A stretch of DNA of 64,000 bases from [Synechococcus] sp. NIES-970 (GTDB taxonomy: Bacteria > Cyanobacteriota > Cyanobacteriia > Cyanobacteriales > MRBY01). Each line of letters opens with the position of its first letter. Within the stretch, counting starts at the first letter, position 1. Location of the stretch: assembly GCA_002356215.1 (NCBI GenBank), contig AP017959.1:558001-622000 (forward strand), given 5' to 3'. Under the pieces are notes generated by a model, which saw nothing but the letters and a program-made list of their open reading frames with translations, did not search any database and was not told where the DNA came from. The translations under genes were made by a program, and so were the position numbers. This document shows, one piece after another, positions 43,993 to 52,519 of this stretch.

Positions 43993-44949
43993 CTACTCAA
44001 TATTTGCGAGGTTGATGCGAGAGGGGCGTTGCTCCACAAAGCCGCCAGCTTCTTTTAATTTCACCAAAAATTCTTCAGTTAATTTGACAAATGCCTTGGC
44101 CCCAGCACTATTGGGCATAGAAATTACCGCTGGCTGGAATGTGTCGAGCGCCTTAGCGACATTGACGTCCATTGGGATTTTGTGTTGGAAAATTTGCTTA
44201 CTTGTAAAATCATCGCTAACCCGTTTCATCACCTGATTGTAGTAGCGATTGAGGAGGCTACCGCCGGAGAGAATAAACACAATGCCCAGTAAGTTGAGTT
44301 TAATCGGGTCAACATTTTGCGGATCTGTATTCTGATGACTTTCCCGGAGGGCGCGAATCCGCCGTTGGAGTAATTGAATGCCCACCACCGACAAGGGTTC
44401 TGGGCGAGCGGGCAGAATATAAAAATCACTGGCGGCGAGACCGCTCCGGGTGACGAGGTTATAACCGGGGGCACAGTCCATGATGATGAAATCATATTTA
44501 TCCATCACAGGCATGAGGATTCGTCGAATAAGGCTGAGTTCAAAATCATTCCAAACGGCCTGAAAATTCAGGTCGGTATGCCGATTAGATTTTTGATGGA
44601 GCATTTCGGAAACGAGATATTCGTCATAGAGCTCAATATCACCGGGCAGAAGATCTAAGCCCTGGACATTGGCAATGAATGGGCAGATAACATCGTTGAT
44701 ATCGAGGGTATGCGTGAGGGTCGGTTTGATGGCTGTTTCGATCAGGTAGCTGATGGTTCGGCGCCCTTTGCGGATGCGGGCAAAGTCTTGGGGGGGCATC
44801 AAACTGAGGGTGGCACTGATTTGAGAGTCTAGGTCAACGACCAGCACACGTTTTTTGTAGTGACGGGCAAGACAGGCGGCAAGGTTAACGGTGAGGGTTG
44901 TTTTGCCGACGCCCCCTTTCATGTTAACGGTACTGATGATGAGTGCCAT
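43993..44949 (-). CDS. ParA-family chromosome/plasmid partition ATPase
   Basis: A 318-residue deviant Walker ATPase: VNMKGGVGKTTLTVNLA at the start, switch VDLDSQISATLS, and the FIIMDCAPGYNLVTRSG segment. It lacks an obvious N-terminal helix-turn-helix, so it is closer to chromosomal Soj/ParA or to MinD-like positioning ATPases. No parB or parS is visible. It sits about 4 kb right of the DnaA-box-like array. In the same direction follow the 55-residue gene and the ABC permease. Confidence 0.9.
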   Translation of the reverse strand: MALIISTVNMKGGVGKTTLTVNLAACLARHYKKRVLVVDLDSQISATLSLMPPQDFARIRKGRRTISYLIETAIKPTLTHTLDINDVICPFIANVQGLDLLPGDIELYDEYLVSEMLHQKSNRHTDLNFQAVWNDFELSLIRRILMPVMDKYDFIIMDCAPGYNLVTRSGLAASDFYILPARPEPLSVVGIQLLQRRIRALRESHQNTDPQNVDPIKLNLLGIVFILSGGSLLNRYYNQVMKRVSDDFTSKQIFQHKIPMDVNVAKALDTFQPAVISMPNSAGAKAFVKLTEEFLVKLKEAGGFVEQRPSRINLANIE

Positions 44950-45120
44950 AAAAACCTGGGGAATAGGTGTTTGGGTTAAGATTTTTAGCTATTGTACCGC
45001 CAACGTTTGTTTCCTTTTGGTATTGCTGTAACGGAAAATTTTTGTACTGCTGGGGCATCACTCTAGAGCCGTCTAGATGTCGCGGCGTTTCGGTTGCAAG
45101 GATTATTTTTAATTACTGTT

Positions 45121-45597
45121 ATGTTCACGATTCGACCTTTTCAACCTCAGGATATTCCGGCGATCGCCCAACTATTCCATGACACAGTGCGGACGGTCAA
45201 TACCCAGGATTATTCCTCTGCCCAATTGCAGGCCTGGGCCCCTGATGATCTATATTTTCGTGACTGGCACGCCCGCTGCAGCGCTGGCTTCACCTATGTC
45301 GCTGAGGCCGCCGGACAAATCCTTGGCTTTGCTGAACTTTCTCTAGGGGGTCACATCGGTTGTTTTTATTGCCACAAAGATTACCAGCGCCAGGGTATTG
45401 GGAGGCAACTTTATCAGGCCCTCCTCGTTCAGGCTGAAAGTTTACACCTGAATGCTTTAACTGTTGAAGCGAGTATTACGGCGAAGCCTTTTTTTGAAGC
45501 CCTTGGGTTTCAAGTTAGCAAAAAACAATCAGTGCGGTGTCGCCAGGAAATCTTCACCAATTACGTCATGAGAAAATCCCTAGGCGATCGCCGCTAA
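45121..45597 (+). CDS. GNAT-family N-acetyltransferase
   Basis: A 158-residue GCN5-related acetyltransferase. Start ATG 45121 (MFTIRPFQPQDIPAIAQLFHD). The acetyl-CoA-binding motif is KDYQRQGIGRQLYQALL (about 90-106), followed by NALTVEASITAKPFFEALGF, typical for the YafP/PA4866-type group. Acceptor unknown. Convergent with the NRP-repeat gene. Confidence 0.87.
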   Translation: MFTIRPFQPQDIPAIAQLFHDTVRTVNTQDYSSAQLQAWAPDDLYFRDWHARCSAGFTYVAEAAGQILGFAELSLGGHIGCFYCHKDYQRQGIGRQLYQALLVQAESLHLNALTVEASITAKPFFEALGFQVSKKQSVRCRQEIFTNYVMRKSLGDRR

Positions 45598-45603
45598 TCA
45601 ATC

Positions 45604-45630
45604 ACAAAAAAACCCCTAATCTCTAGGGGT
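45604..45630 (-). terminator. Intrinsic terminator of the NRP-repeat gene
   Basis: ACCCCTA / TAGGGGT (7 bp, 45612-45630) with a 5-base loop. On the minus strand it is followed by TTTTTTTG, 34 bases past the stop at 45665. It also lies just after the GNAT gene on the plus strand. Confidence 0.8.
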
Positions 45631-45664
45631 CGCTACCGATAAAGCGCAAAATCAACTGATCGGC

Positions 45665-46042
45665 CTAGTCGAGATAACCGATTAATGTATCCATGTCATC
45701 GGTTTCATTCGGGGCAACGGGGCGATTTCCCATAATGACAATGCTTTCACTGATGTGGAGATGACTAGCCATGATCGGCCGGTTGCCGGAAACAGTCATT
45801 GTGCTCGAAATTTCCATGAGGCCTGCGGTCACGGGGCGATCGGCCCCAACAGCACGGTAGGTATGCATTACCTTGAGGTGGCTGGGTTCGATGGGGCGAT
45901 TATTAGGGAGACCTAATTTTGCCGGCCCTTTGACAGAGAGGGCAACTACTTCTTCTTTTTTCGCGGTGCTGCGGGAACGGGTAGTCGTGGTTTTGGGCGT
46001 ACTATCTTCTGCGGGGGTGGGCGTCGGGTTGTCGGTGGTCAT
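45665..46042 (-). CDS. NRP-repeat protein, unknown
   Basis: A 125-residue protein. Residues 1-30 are a low-complexity Thr/Pro/Lys leader (TPTPAEDSTPKTTTTRSRS). From residue 48 come four 19-20-residue repeats that start with N/D-R-P-I/V: NNRPIEPSHLKV, ADRPVTAGLMEI, GNRPIMASHLHI and GNRPVAPNETDD. The last ends with DTLIGYLD. Beta-strand-like periodicity suggests a small solenoid. Similar NRP-repeat proteins occur in cyanobacteria from memory, without known function. It has its own terminator. Confidence 0.7.
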   Translation of the reverse strand: MTTDNPTPTPAEDSTPKTTTTRSRSTAKKEEVVALSVKGPAKLGLPNNRPIEPSHLKVMHTYRAVGADRPVTAGLMEISSTMTVSGNRPIMASHLHISESIVIMGNRPVAPNETDDMDTLIGYLD

Positions 46043-46230
46043 GGGATTTCTCCTTGGGGTATCTGAACTGACACCTACTGAATCAAAATTTTGAGTAGGA
46101 TATATGTTTTAAGAATTTTGTCGTGATCTTAATTATCCCAAATGATGGGACAAAGATTCTTTGCTGATCTTAGACAGACTTTGTCATAAATTCCCAACAT
46201 TGTTTCTAAAGTGTCTCATTAATTCAAATT

Positions 46231-48252
46231 ATGTTTGACGGGAGTAGCGCTTTGTTTCATCTCCATGCCCCCTTTGTGCCCACAGGGGATCAACCCCAGG
46301 CGATCGCCAAATTAGTTCAATCTTTAGAATCCCAAGCAAAATATCAAACCCTCCTGGGGGCAACGGGCACTGGTAAAACCTTTACAATGGCGGCGGTGAT
46401 CGCCCAGATACAGCGGCCCACCCTGGTACTGGCCCATAACAAAACCCTAGCGGCGCAACTCTGCAACGAACTGCGGCAGTTTTTCCCCCACAATGCCGTG
46501 GAGTATTTCATCAGCTATTACGACTACTACCAACCGGAAGCTTATATTCCCGTCACCGACACTTATATTGAAAAAACCGCCTCCATTAACGATGAGATTG
46601 ATATGCTGCGTCACTCGGCGACGCGATCGCTCTTTGAACGCAAGGATGTGATCGTGGTGGCCTCCATCAGCTGCATCTATGGCCTGGGGATTCCGAGTGA
46701 ATATCTCAAGGCGGCGATCGCTCTAAAAGTAGGCGAAGAGCTAGACCAGCGGGCGGTGCTCAGGCAACTGGTGATGGTGCAATATCAGCGCAACGACACA
46801 GACCTCAGTCGAGGTAACTTCCGGGTGAAAGGGGATATCCTCGAAATTGTCCCCGCCTACGAAGACCGGGTGATCCGTGTCGAATTTTTTGGGGACGAAA
46901 TTGAGGCTATTCGCCTCCTTGACCCCACCACCGGGGAAATTCTCCAGAGCCTTGATCAGATCAATATTTATCCCGCCCGCCACTTTGTCACCCCCCAAGA
47001 ACAGTTGGCGATCGCCTGCGAACAGATCAAGTCAGAATTAGAGCAACAGCTGAACGTTTTAGAAGCCGAAAATAAACTCCTCGAAGCCCAGCGACTACGG
47101 CAACGCACCAACTACGACCTGGAACTGTTGCAGGAGGTGGGCTATTGCAATGGCGTGGAAAATTATTCCCGTTTTCTCGCAGGACGGGAGGCCGGCTCAC
47201 CTCCAGAATGTCTGATTGACTATTTTCCCGACGATTGGCTGCTGGTAATTGATGAATCCCACGTGACCGTCCCCCAGATCCGCGCCATGTACAACGGCGA
47301 CCAGGCCCGCAAAAAAGTCCTTATTGACCATGGTTTCCGTCTGCCCAGCGCCGCCGATAATCGGCCCCTAAAGTCCGAGGAATTTTGGCAAAAGGTGAAT
47401 CAATGCGTCTTTGTTTCCGCCACTCCCGGTAATTGGGAGCTGGAGCAATCCGACGCAAGGGTAATCGAGCAAGTGATCCGACCTACTGGGGTGGTGGATC
47501 CAGAAATCGATGTGCGTCCCACCGAGGGCCAAGTGGATGATCTGCTGGGAGAAATTCGCCAGCGGGAAAAACTCAAGGAGCGGGTTCTGATCACCACCCT
47601 CACGAAACGGATGGCCGAAGATTTGACCGACTATTTCAGCGAGCAGGGGGTGGCGGTGCAATATCTCCATTCTGAAATTAAATCCATTGAGCGGATCGAA
47701 ATTTTGCAAGCTCTCCGGAAAGGGGAATTTGATGTTCTGATCGGCGTCAATTTGCTGCGGGAAGGCTTGGATCTGCCAGAAGTTTCCTTGGTGGCGATCA
47801 TGGATGCAGACAAAGAAGGATTTCTCCGGGCCGAGCGATCGCTAATTCAGACCATTGGCCGGGCGGCGCGCCATGTGCGGGGGAGAGCGATTCTCTATGC
47901 CGATAATCTCACCGACAGTATGGCCAAGGCGATCGCCGAAACAGAACGCCGCCGCGCCATTCAAATCGCCCATAACAAAAAACACAACATCACTCCCCAG
48001 CCGATTAAAAAACGGGAAGAAAACGCGATTTTGTCTTTCCTCGATATTTCCCGTCGTTTAAACTCCCAGCAACTCCAACAGGTGGTGGAACATATTAAAG
48101 ACGTTCCCCTCGAAAAAATTCCTGATGTCATCGAACAACTGGAAGAACAGATGAAAGAATCTGCCAAAAACCTTGAATTCGAGCAGGCCGCTCTCCTGCG
48201 GGATCAAATTAAAAAATTGCGCCAGCAACTGCTTGGCCACTATGACGACTAA
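46231..48252 (+). CDS. uvrB: UvrB, excinuclease ABC subunit B
   Basis: The damage-verifying helicase subunit of nucleotide excision repair. The 673-residue protein has Walker [11 protein letters not shown], the beta-hairpin region [11 protein letters not shown], motif II VIDESH, motif [17 protein letters not shown], and the C-terminal UVR/UvrC-binding helix [22 protein letters not shown]. Full length. Upstream is 188 bases without a gene; no LexA box of the cyanobacterial type was recognised. Confidence 0.97.
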   Translation: MFDGSSALFHLHAPFVPTGDQPQAIAKLVQSLESQAKYQTLLGATGTGKTFTMAAVIAQIQRPTLVLAHNKTLAAQLCNELRQFFPHNAVEYFISYYDYYQPEAYIPVTDTYIEKTASINDEIDMLRHSATRSLFERKDVIVVASISCIYGLGIPSEYLKAAIALKVGEELDQRAVLRQLVMVQYQRNDTDLSRGNFRVKGDILEIVPAYEDRVIRVEFFGDEIEAIRLLDPTTGEILQSLDQINIYPARHFVTPQEQLAIACEQIKSELEQQLNVLEAENKLLEAQRLRQRTNYDLELLQEVGYCNGVENYSRFLAGREAGSPPECLIDYFPDDWLLVIDESHVTVPQIRAMYNGDQARKKVLIDHGFRLPSAADNRPLKSEEFWQKVNQCVFVSATPGNWELEQSDARVIEQVIRPTGVVDPEIDVRPTEGQVDDLLGEIRQREKLKERVLITTLTKRMAEDLTDYFSEQGVAVQYLHSEIKSIERIEILQALRKGEFDVLIGVNLLREGLDLPEVSLVAIMDADKEGFLRAERSLIQTIGRAARHVRGRAILYADNLTDSMAKAIAETERRRAIQIAHNKKHNITPQPIKKREENAILSFLDISRRLNSQQLQQVVEHIKDVPLEKIPDVIEQLEEQMKESAKNLEFEQAALLRDQIKKLRQQLLGHYDD

Positions 48253-48372
48253 AAACTGTCAAAAGTAATGGGTAGGCGTAGAAACCAGAATAGAGCTGTT
48301 GCAAGAATTAATATCTCCCCGAAATTTCCCTTGGTCAGGGTTTATAACTCAATGCTCTGGTTCCCCTTCCGC

Positions 48373-48402
48373 AAAAAAAGAGCTGAAGATTATTGCTTCA
48401 GC
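48373..48402 (-). terminator. Intrinsic terminator of chlI
   Basis: GCTGAAG / CTTCAGC (48382-48388 and 48396-48402) with a 7-base loop. On the minus strand TCTTTTTTTGC follows. It is 33 bases past the chlI stop. Confidence 0.82.
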
Positions 48403-48435
48403 CCTTTCAGACATGACCATTTGAGTCGGAAAAAT

Positions 48436-49518
48436 TTATTCTGCGTCTTCGATGCCAAAAACTCGAGCGACAATTTTTTGGACTTTGTAACCAGAATCGA
48501 TAGATTCGAGAGGATCTTTCCGTAGGCGGTGCCGTAGGCAGAGGGTGACCACCCGACGGATGTCATCGACAGTCACTTCAGTGCGACCTTCATAGGCAGC
48601 GAGGGCTTTTGCGGCCCGGTTAGTGACGATATCACCCCGTAGACCATCCACATCCGCTTCAGAACAGACTTCAGAAATTTTTACCTTCAGGTCCCGGTCA
48701 ATGGTGACCTGGGGGAGCAGCTGCTGGGCACGGACAAGGCGTTCTTGTTCGGCTTTCTGTTCGGCGTCGTATTGCTGGAGGAAATCTGTGGGGTTCTGGT
48801 CAAAGGCAGAGCGGCGTTCGACAATTTCAACCCGTTGCTCAGGGTTGCGCTCGGTACGGATCTCAGCGTGCATCCCAAAACGGTCGAGGAGCTGGGGTCG
48901 TAGTTCCCCTTCTTCAGGGTTCCCAGACCCAACGAGGACAAAGTTTGCCGGGTGACGGATGGAAATCCCTTCCCGTTCAACGGTATTCCAGCCCCCAGCG
49001 GCGGAGTCGAGAAGCACGTCTACTAGGTGGTCATCGAGGAGGTTAACTTCATCTACATAGAGAACGCCCCGATTTGCTTTAGCCAGCAGACCGGGTTCAA
49101 AAGCTTTGACCCCTTCGGAAAGGGCTTTTTCGATGTCGATGGTGCCGCAAACTCGGTCTTCGGTAGCGCCGAGGGGCAGATCGATCATCGGCACTTTTTT
49201 GCGGGTAATCTCGATATGTTCGTTGTTTTCGAGTTTCTGCCGGACTTCATCGCCCATCAGTTCGGGATTACTGGGATCGCTGTTAAAGGGATCGTTGGCG
49301 ACGACTTCGATTTCGGGCAGGAGATCGGCTAAAGCGCGGATGGTGGTGGATTTTCCGGTGCCGCGATCGCCCATGATCATCACGCCGCCGATTTTGGGGT
49401 CGATAATATTGAGTTTGAGGGCCAGTTTCATTTCATCTTGGCCGATTACTGCCGTAAAGGGGAACACCACACGACGTTTTACTTTTGCTTGGGAAGGAGC
49501 TTCAGCCGTTACTGTCAT
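48436..49518 (-). CDS. chlI: Magnesium chelatase ATPase subunit I
   Basis: AAA+ motor of Mg-chelatase, which inserts magnesium into protoporphyrin IX, the first step to chlorophyll. The 360-residue protein has Walker A GDRGTGKSTTIRAL, Walker B GVLYVDEVNLLDDHLVD, sensor 1 VLVGSGNPEEGELRPQLLDRFG and the C-terminal helical domain with LCLRHRLRKDPLE. chlD and chlH are not in the window. It is the last gene of a minus-strand run and has its own terminator. Confidence 0.97.
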   Translation of the reverse strand: MTVTAEAPSQAKVKRRVVFPFTAVIGQDEMKLALKLNIIDPKIGGVMIMGDRGTGKSTTIRALADLLPEIEVVANDPFNSDPSNPELMGDEVRQKLENNEHIEITRKKVPMIDLPLGATEDRVCGTIDIEKALSEGVKAFEPGLLAKANRGVLYVDEVNLLDDHLVDVLLDSAAGGWNTVEREGISIRHPANFVLVGSGNPEEGELRPQLLDRFGMHAEIRTERNPEQRVEIVERRSAFDQNPTDFLQQYDAEQKAEQERLVRAQQLLPQVTIDRDLKVKISEVCSEADVDGLRGDIVTNRAAKALAAYEGRTEVTVDDIRRVVTLCLRHRLRKDPLESIDSGYKVQKIVARVFGIEDAE

Positions 49519-49572
49519 ATCAATAGAAACTTTTGTAAGGGAACGTAATTTTTTATTTTAAAAATTCACAAT

Positions 49573-50331
49573 TTATGATTGCTGATCACCCATCGTAACA
49601 GGTGCTGGGACGATAATGTAACCGGAGAGGCGATCGCCTAGGGTTTGGTTTTTTGCCTGGCCCCAGTACCACCAGTAAGCCCCCACATAGGCACAAACCA
49701 GGGCATCAATGCGGTCTTCGATTTCTTTGAGCTCGCTGCCTTTAGCCGCCATGATCGGTTTAATCAAATCATCCCAAAGATGATTTAAGGTCAACTGCGG
49801 TTCGAGGGTCGTCAGAACCGTTTCAATGAGGCCCACCAAACGCAGCAATTCTTGGCGGCGATCGCCCAACTTACCTTTTTTGTATTTGATAATGCGATCG
49901 AGGTTAAACAGACGCACCATTGCTGGATGGGGAAACACCTCAATTTGATAGCGGCCCGGTTTTTGAGCGTCAATCTCTGGAGCATGGGCAAACCCTAATG
50001 TTTCAAGATCAAAGCCCAGTTGGGTAGTACGGGGGGCAAAGGGACGATTCAAATTAGCCGGATAGCAGCCCGCGTGGTACTTGCCAAAATATTTGTGGGT
50101 GAGGCGATCGGGCAGACGCGTCCCTGTTTTATTGGGGATAATTGTCGGCGCATCTACCGCCACCAGGCCGATGGATTCTTCCGGCAGCAGTTGGCCCACC
50201 CAGGTGACAATTTCTCCGGGGTCAAGGAGTAGATTGAAACTGTCAATCGTTAAATGTTGTTGCACCGAACTGAGACAACACAAACCACTCGCACCGGATG
50301 TCCAGCCGAAATCAACGCCCAGAAATTTCAC
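49573..50331 (-). CDS. DUF429 family protein
   Basis: A 252-residue protein of the DUF429 family (RNase H-like/actin-like fold, unknown role). Features: KFLGVDFGWTSGASG start, LVAVDAPTIIPN strand with an acidic residue, and EIEDRIDALVCAYVGAYWW near the end. Start is GTG 50331, directly after the stop of the pentapeptide gene (TAAGTG, no gap). The two are translationally linked. Confidence 0.85.
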   Translation of the reverse strand: MKFLGVDFGWTSGASGLCCLSSVQQHLTIDSFNLLLDPGEIVTWVGQLLPEESIGLVAVDAPTIIPNKTGTRLPDRLTHKYFGKYHAGCYPANLNRPFAPRTTQLGFDLETLGFAHAPEIDAQKPGRYQIEVFPHPAMVRLFNLDRIIKYKKGKLGDRRQELLRLVGLIETVLTTLEPQLTLNHLWDDLIKPIMAAKGSELKEIEDRIDALVCAYVGAYWWYWGQAKNQTLGDRLSGYIIVPAPVTMGDQQS

Positions 50332-51237
50332 TTAGGTTGCCCCATTAAAGCCTTCGGGGAGAATTGTCCCATCAAAAATCGCATTATGAAAATTAACCTG
50401 ATCGACGGTTGCATCCAACAAAACAGCCTGGGTGAGATTGACATTGGTAAAATTTGACCAATACAACTTACTGCGAAAGAGCTGGGCTTCGCTGAGATCA
50501 GCGCCGCGCATTGTTGTCCAAGCCATTTGTACTTTCCGGAGGATGGCACGGCGTAGTTTGACATTGGTGAAATTGGCACTATTTAACTTGGCCTGACTAA
50601 AATCGGCATGGTCGGCGATCGCCCCAGTCGCATTCACCCCATGCATAATCGCATGGGAAAAATTCGCCCCCTTCAAATTTGCCCCAATTAAAATTGTGCT
50701 GGTGAGGTTGGCATTGCTTAAGTTGGCCCCCTCTAGGTTCGCTTGGGTGAGATTTGCCCGCCCGATAAAAGCATCGGTCAATATTGCATGGGCTAAGTCC
50801 GCTTCTCGTAGTACCGCTTCGTTGAGGGTCGCAGAACTGAGGTCTGCAGAGACCAGTTGTGCCTTGGAGAGGTTGGCCGCCCGTAACCCACCATAGGTCA
50901 GTTGGGCATTGGTTAAATTTGCCTCTGTGAGATCACAGGAAATGAGATTGGCCTCACTCAGATCGGCCTGGAGATTGGCATAGCTAAGATCGGCTTCCCG
51001 GAAATTAGCTTGTTTGAGGGAAGCACCAGTCAGGGTAACTCGAGATAATTGGCTCTCCCGGAGGTTGATGCCGTCAAAACTACTCCCCCCCAAAAAAGCA
51101 CCTTCAAGGTCGACTTCCCGAAAGTCCCGTTCGCCAGCATTGTAGCGCTCTAATAGTTCTCCAGCATCCATTCGTTTCAAAATGCTAATCCTCCTGGGAC
51201 GATGTTCGGTTGGGTCGGGATGGCCTGTGTGGGTCAT
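50332..51237 (-). CDS. Pentapeptide-repeat protein
   Basis: A 301-residue protein with more than 30 pentapeptide repeats (A(D/N)LxxA: READLSYANLQADLSEANL..., LTGASLKQANF). The first 45 residues are a basic, non-repeat leader (RRISILKRMDAGELLERYNAGERDF), the RMDAGELLxRYxAGERDF piece being common in cyanobacterial members. No signal peptide, so it is cytosolic. Gyrase-protection is known for some pentapeptide proteins, but nothing here supports it. Immediately followed by the DUF429 gene. Confidence 0.88.
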   Translation of the reverse strand: MTHTGHPDPTEHRPRRISILKRMDAGELLERYNAGERDFREVDLEGAFLGGSSFDGINLRESQLSRVTLTGASLKQANFREADLSYANLQADLSEANLISCDLTEANLTNAQLTYGGLRAANLSKAQLVSADLSSATLNEAVLREADLAHAILTDAFIGRANLTQANLEGANLSNANLTSTILIGANLKGANFSHAIMHGVNATGAIADHADFSQAKLNSANFTNVKLRRAILRKVQMAWTTMRGADLSEAQLFRSKLYWSNFTNVNLTQAVLLDATVDQVNFHNAIFDGTILPEGFNGAT

Positions 51238-51333
51238 GAATTCTTCTCTCTAGCATTTTAGAGGGATACATCTAGCCCCAAGCGATCGCCGCAACTATAG
51301 TTAAACAAGACCACAAAAAATCTATTTTGCAGC

Positions 51334-51717
51334 TCAAAGCATCCTTGTTTGGTTGGCCAAGCACCACCAAAGCCCCCCAATGAATCCAAGGAAGGTCAAC
51401 AATAGCAGCCATGGAATCGAGATGGCGATCGCCTCTGGACGATCTGGGTGAAATTTACGATGGAGCTTATGTTTGACAGGCCGGTTGTGAATCAAATGCT
51501 GGTCAACGATCGCCGCAATATCCACTGGTTGCACGTGGCTATACCAAATATTATCTGGTAGAACTTTCACCATGGGGCCATTGCCACATTCTCCCAAACA
51601 GCTAGAGCGAATAACTTTTATATCCGTTGACACTTGTTTTTGAAAGGTTTCTAAAATCAAAAATGCCCCTTGTTTTGAGCAGGTTTTTTGACAACACACC
51701 AAGACGACTTTATCCAT
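51334..51717 (-). CDS. Membrane-anchored thioredoxin-like [2Fe-2S] ferredoxin
   Basis: A 127-residue protein. The N-terminal thioredoxin-like ferredoxin domain has VLVCCQKTCSKQGA (C8/C9 and C13) and SSCLGECGNGPMVKVLPDNIWY (C40 and C44), matching the C-x4-C ... C-x3-C cluster pattern. A basic linker (RPVKHKLHRKFHPDRP) precedes one TM (about 97-118, SIPWLLLLTFLGFIGGLWW). Family members serve as electron carriers or domains of hydrogenase/NDH-type enzymes; membrane anchoring is the odd point. It lies 23 bases after lemA on the same strand. Confidence 0.8.
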   Translation of the reverse strand: MDKVVLVCCQKTCSKQGAFLILETFQKQVSTDIKVIRSSCLGECGNGPMVKVLPDNIWYSHVQPVDIAAIVDQHLIHNRPVKHKLHRKFHPDRPEAIAISIPWLLLLTFLGFIGGLWWCLANQTRML

Positions 51718-51740
51718 TCAATATTTTTGTGATATCGATT

Positions 51741-52478
51741 TTAGTCTGTAAATTCTGCGGCATTAAACCCTGCAATCTTCGCAATAATCACATTGGGAAA
51801 ACTTTCGATTGACTGTTCATATTGGCTCGCTGCTTCATTGTATCTTTTTCGCTCAACAGCCAAACGGTTAGCGGTTCCAGCCAATTCATATTGTAAATTA
51901 ATAAAAAGTTGATTACTGCTTAACTGTGGATTGCTCACAGAGTATTCTGTGAAGTCATTAATCGCTTCATTGACTGTGGCGATCGCTGCGTTTTTTTCTA
52001 CAGATGTTTGAGCCATGAGATAACTTTCTTGGGCATTAACCAACTGGGTGACAATGCGCTCCTCTTGGTTGGCATAGGTTTTTGTGATATTCACTAAATC
52101 AGGAATTAAGTCTGCTCGCCGCTGTTGTTGATTTTCGACCTGGGCCCAAGCCGCTTTAACTGCTGACTTTTGCGCGTTTAATTGATTAAAGGTAAAAACG
52201 CCCCAAATATCCATTAAAACCAATGAACCAAAGCCAATTTTTTTGAATAAAGCCTGTTTTTCCTGTTGTTGTTGTTGCGCTAGATTTTTTTGCTTTTGTT
52301 TAAGTTGAATATCGGCGATCGCCTTTTCGATCAGCTCTGCGGGGATTTCTACTTCGCTCCCAATTTGAATTAGATCTGCGTCTGTATAGCTATCCTGATA
52401 TTCCGAATAATACTGCGAAGCTAAATCAAGAACTTCTTGGGCAATTTCATCGGGAATTCGTATATTGTCTTGACTCAT
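51741..52478 (-). CDS. LemA-family protein with extra N-terminal helical domain
   Basis: A 245-residue protein. The LemA core is at about 85-240: a TM (FGSLVLMDIWGVF), then NAQKSAVKAAWAQVENQQQRRADLIPDLVNITKTYANQEE, the family signature, and a helical C-terminus. Unusual is the first 70 residues, a soluble helical domain (IPDEIAQEVLDLASQYYSEYQDSYTDADLIQIGSEVEIP) and a Gln-rich linker before the TM. LemA is membrane-bound with an unclear role. It follows the TPM gene by 41 bases, the usual LemA-TPM pairing. Confidence 0.85.
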   Translation of the reverse strand: MSQDNIRIPDEIAQEVLDLASQYYSEYQDSYTDADLIQIGSEVEIPAELIEKAIADIQLKQKQKNLAQQQQQEKQALFKKIGFGSLVLMDIWGVFTFNQLNAQKSAVKAAWAQVENQQQRRADLIPDLVNITKTYANQEERIVTQLVNAQESYLMAQTSVEKNAAIATVNEAINDFTEYSVSNPQLSSNQLFINLQYELAGTANRLAVERKRYNEAASQYEQSIESFPNVIIAKIAGFNAAEFTD

Positions 52479-52519
52479 AATTGGGCCTGTATTATTTAAA
52501 TTTTGTGACGGATCAATGC

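Noticed and set aside
50332-51237. Pentapeptide protein as a gyrase-protecting (Qnr-like) factor
   Set aside because: No Qnr loops or context; the A(D/N)LxxA type is common in cyanobacteria with other or unknown roles.
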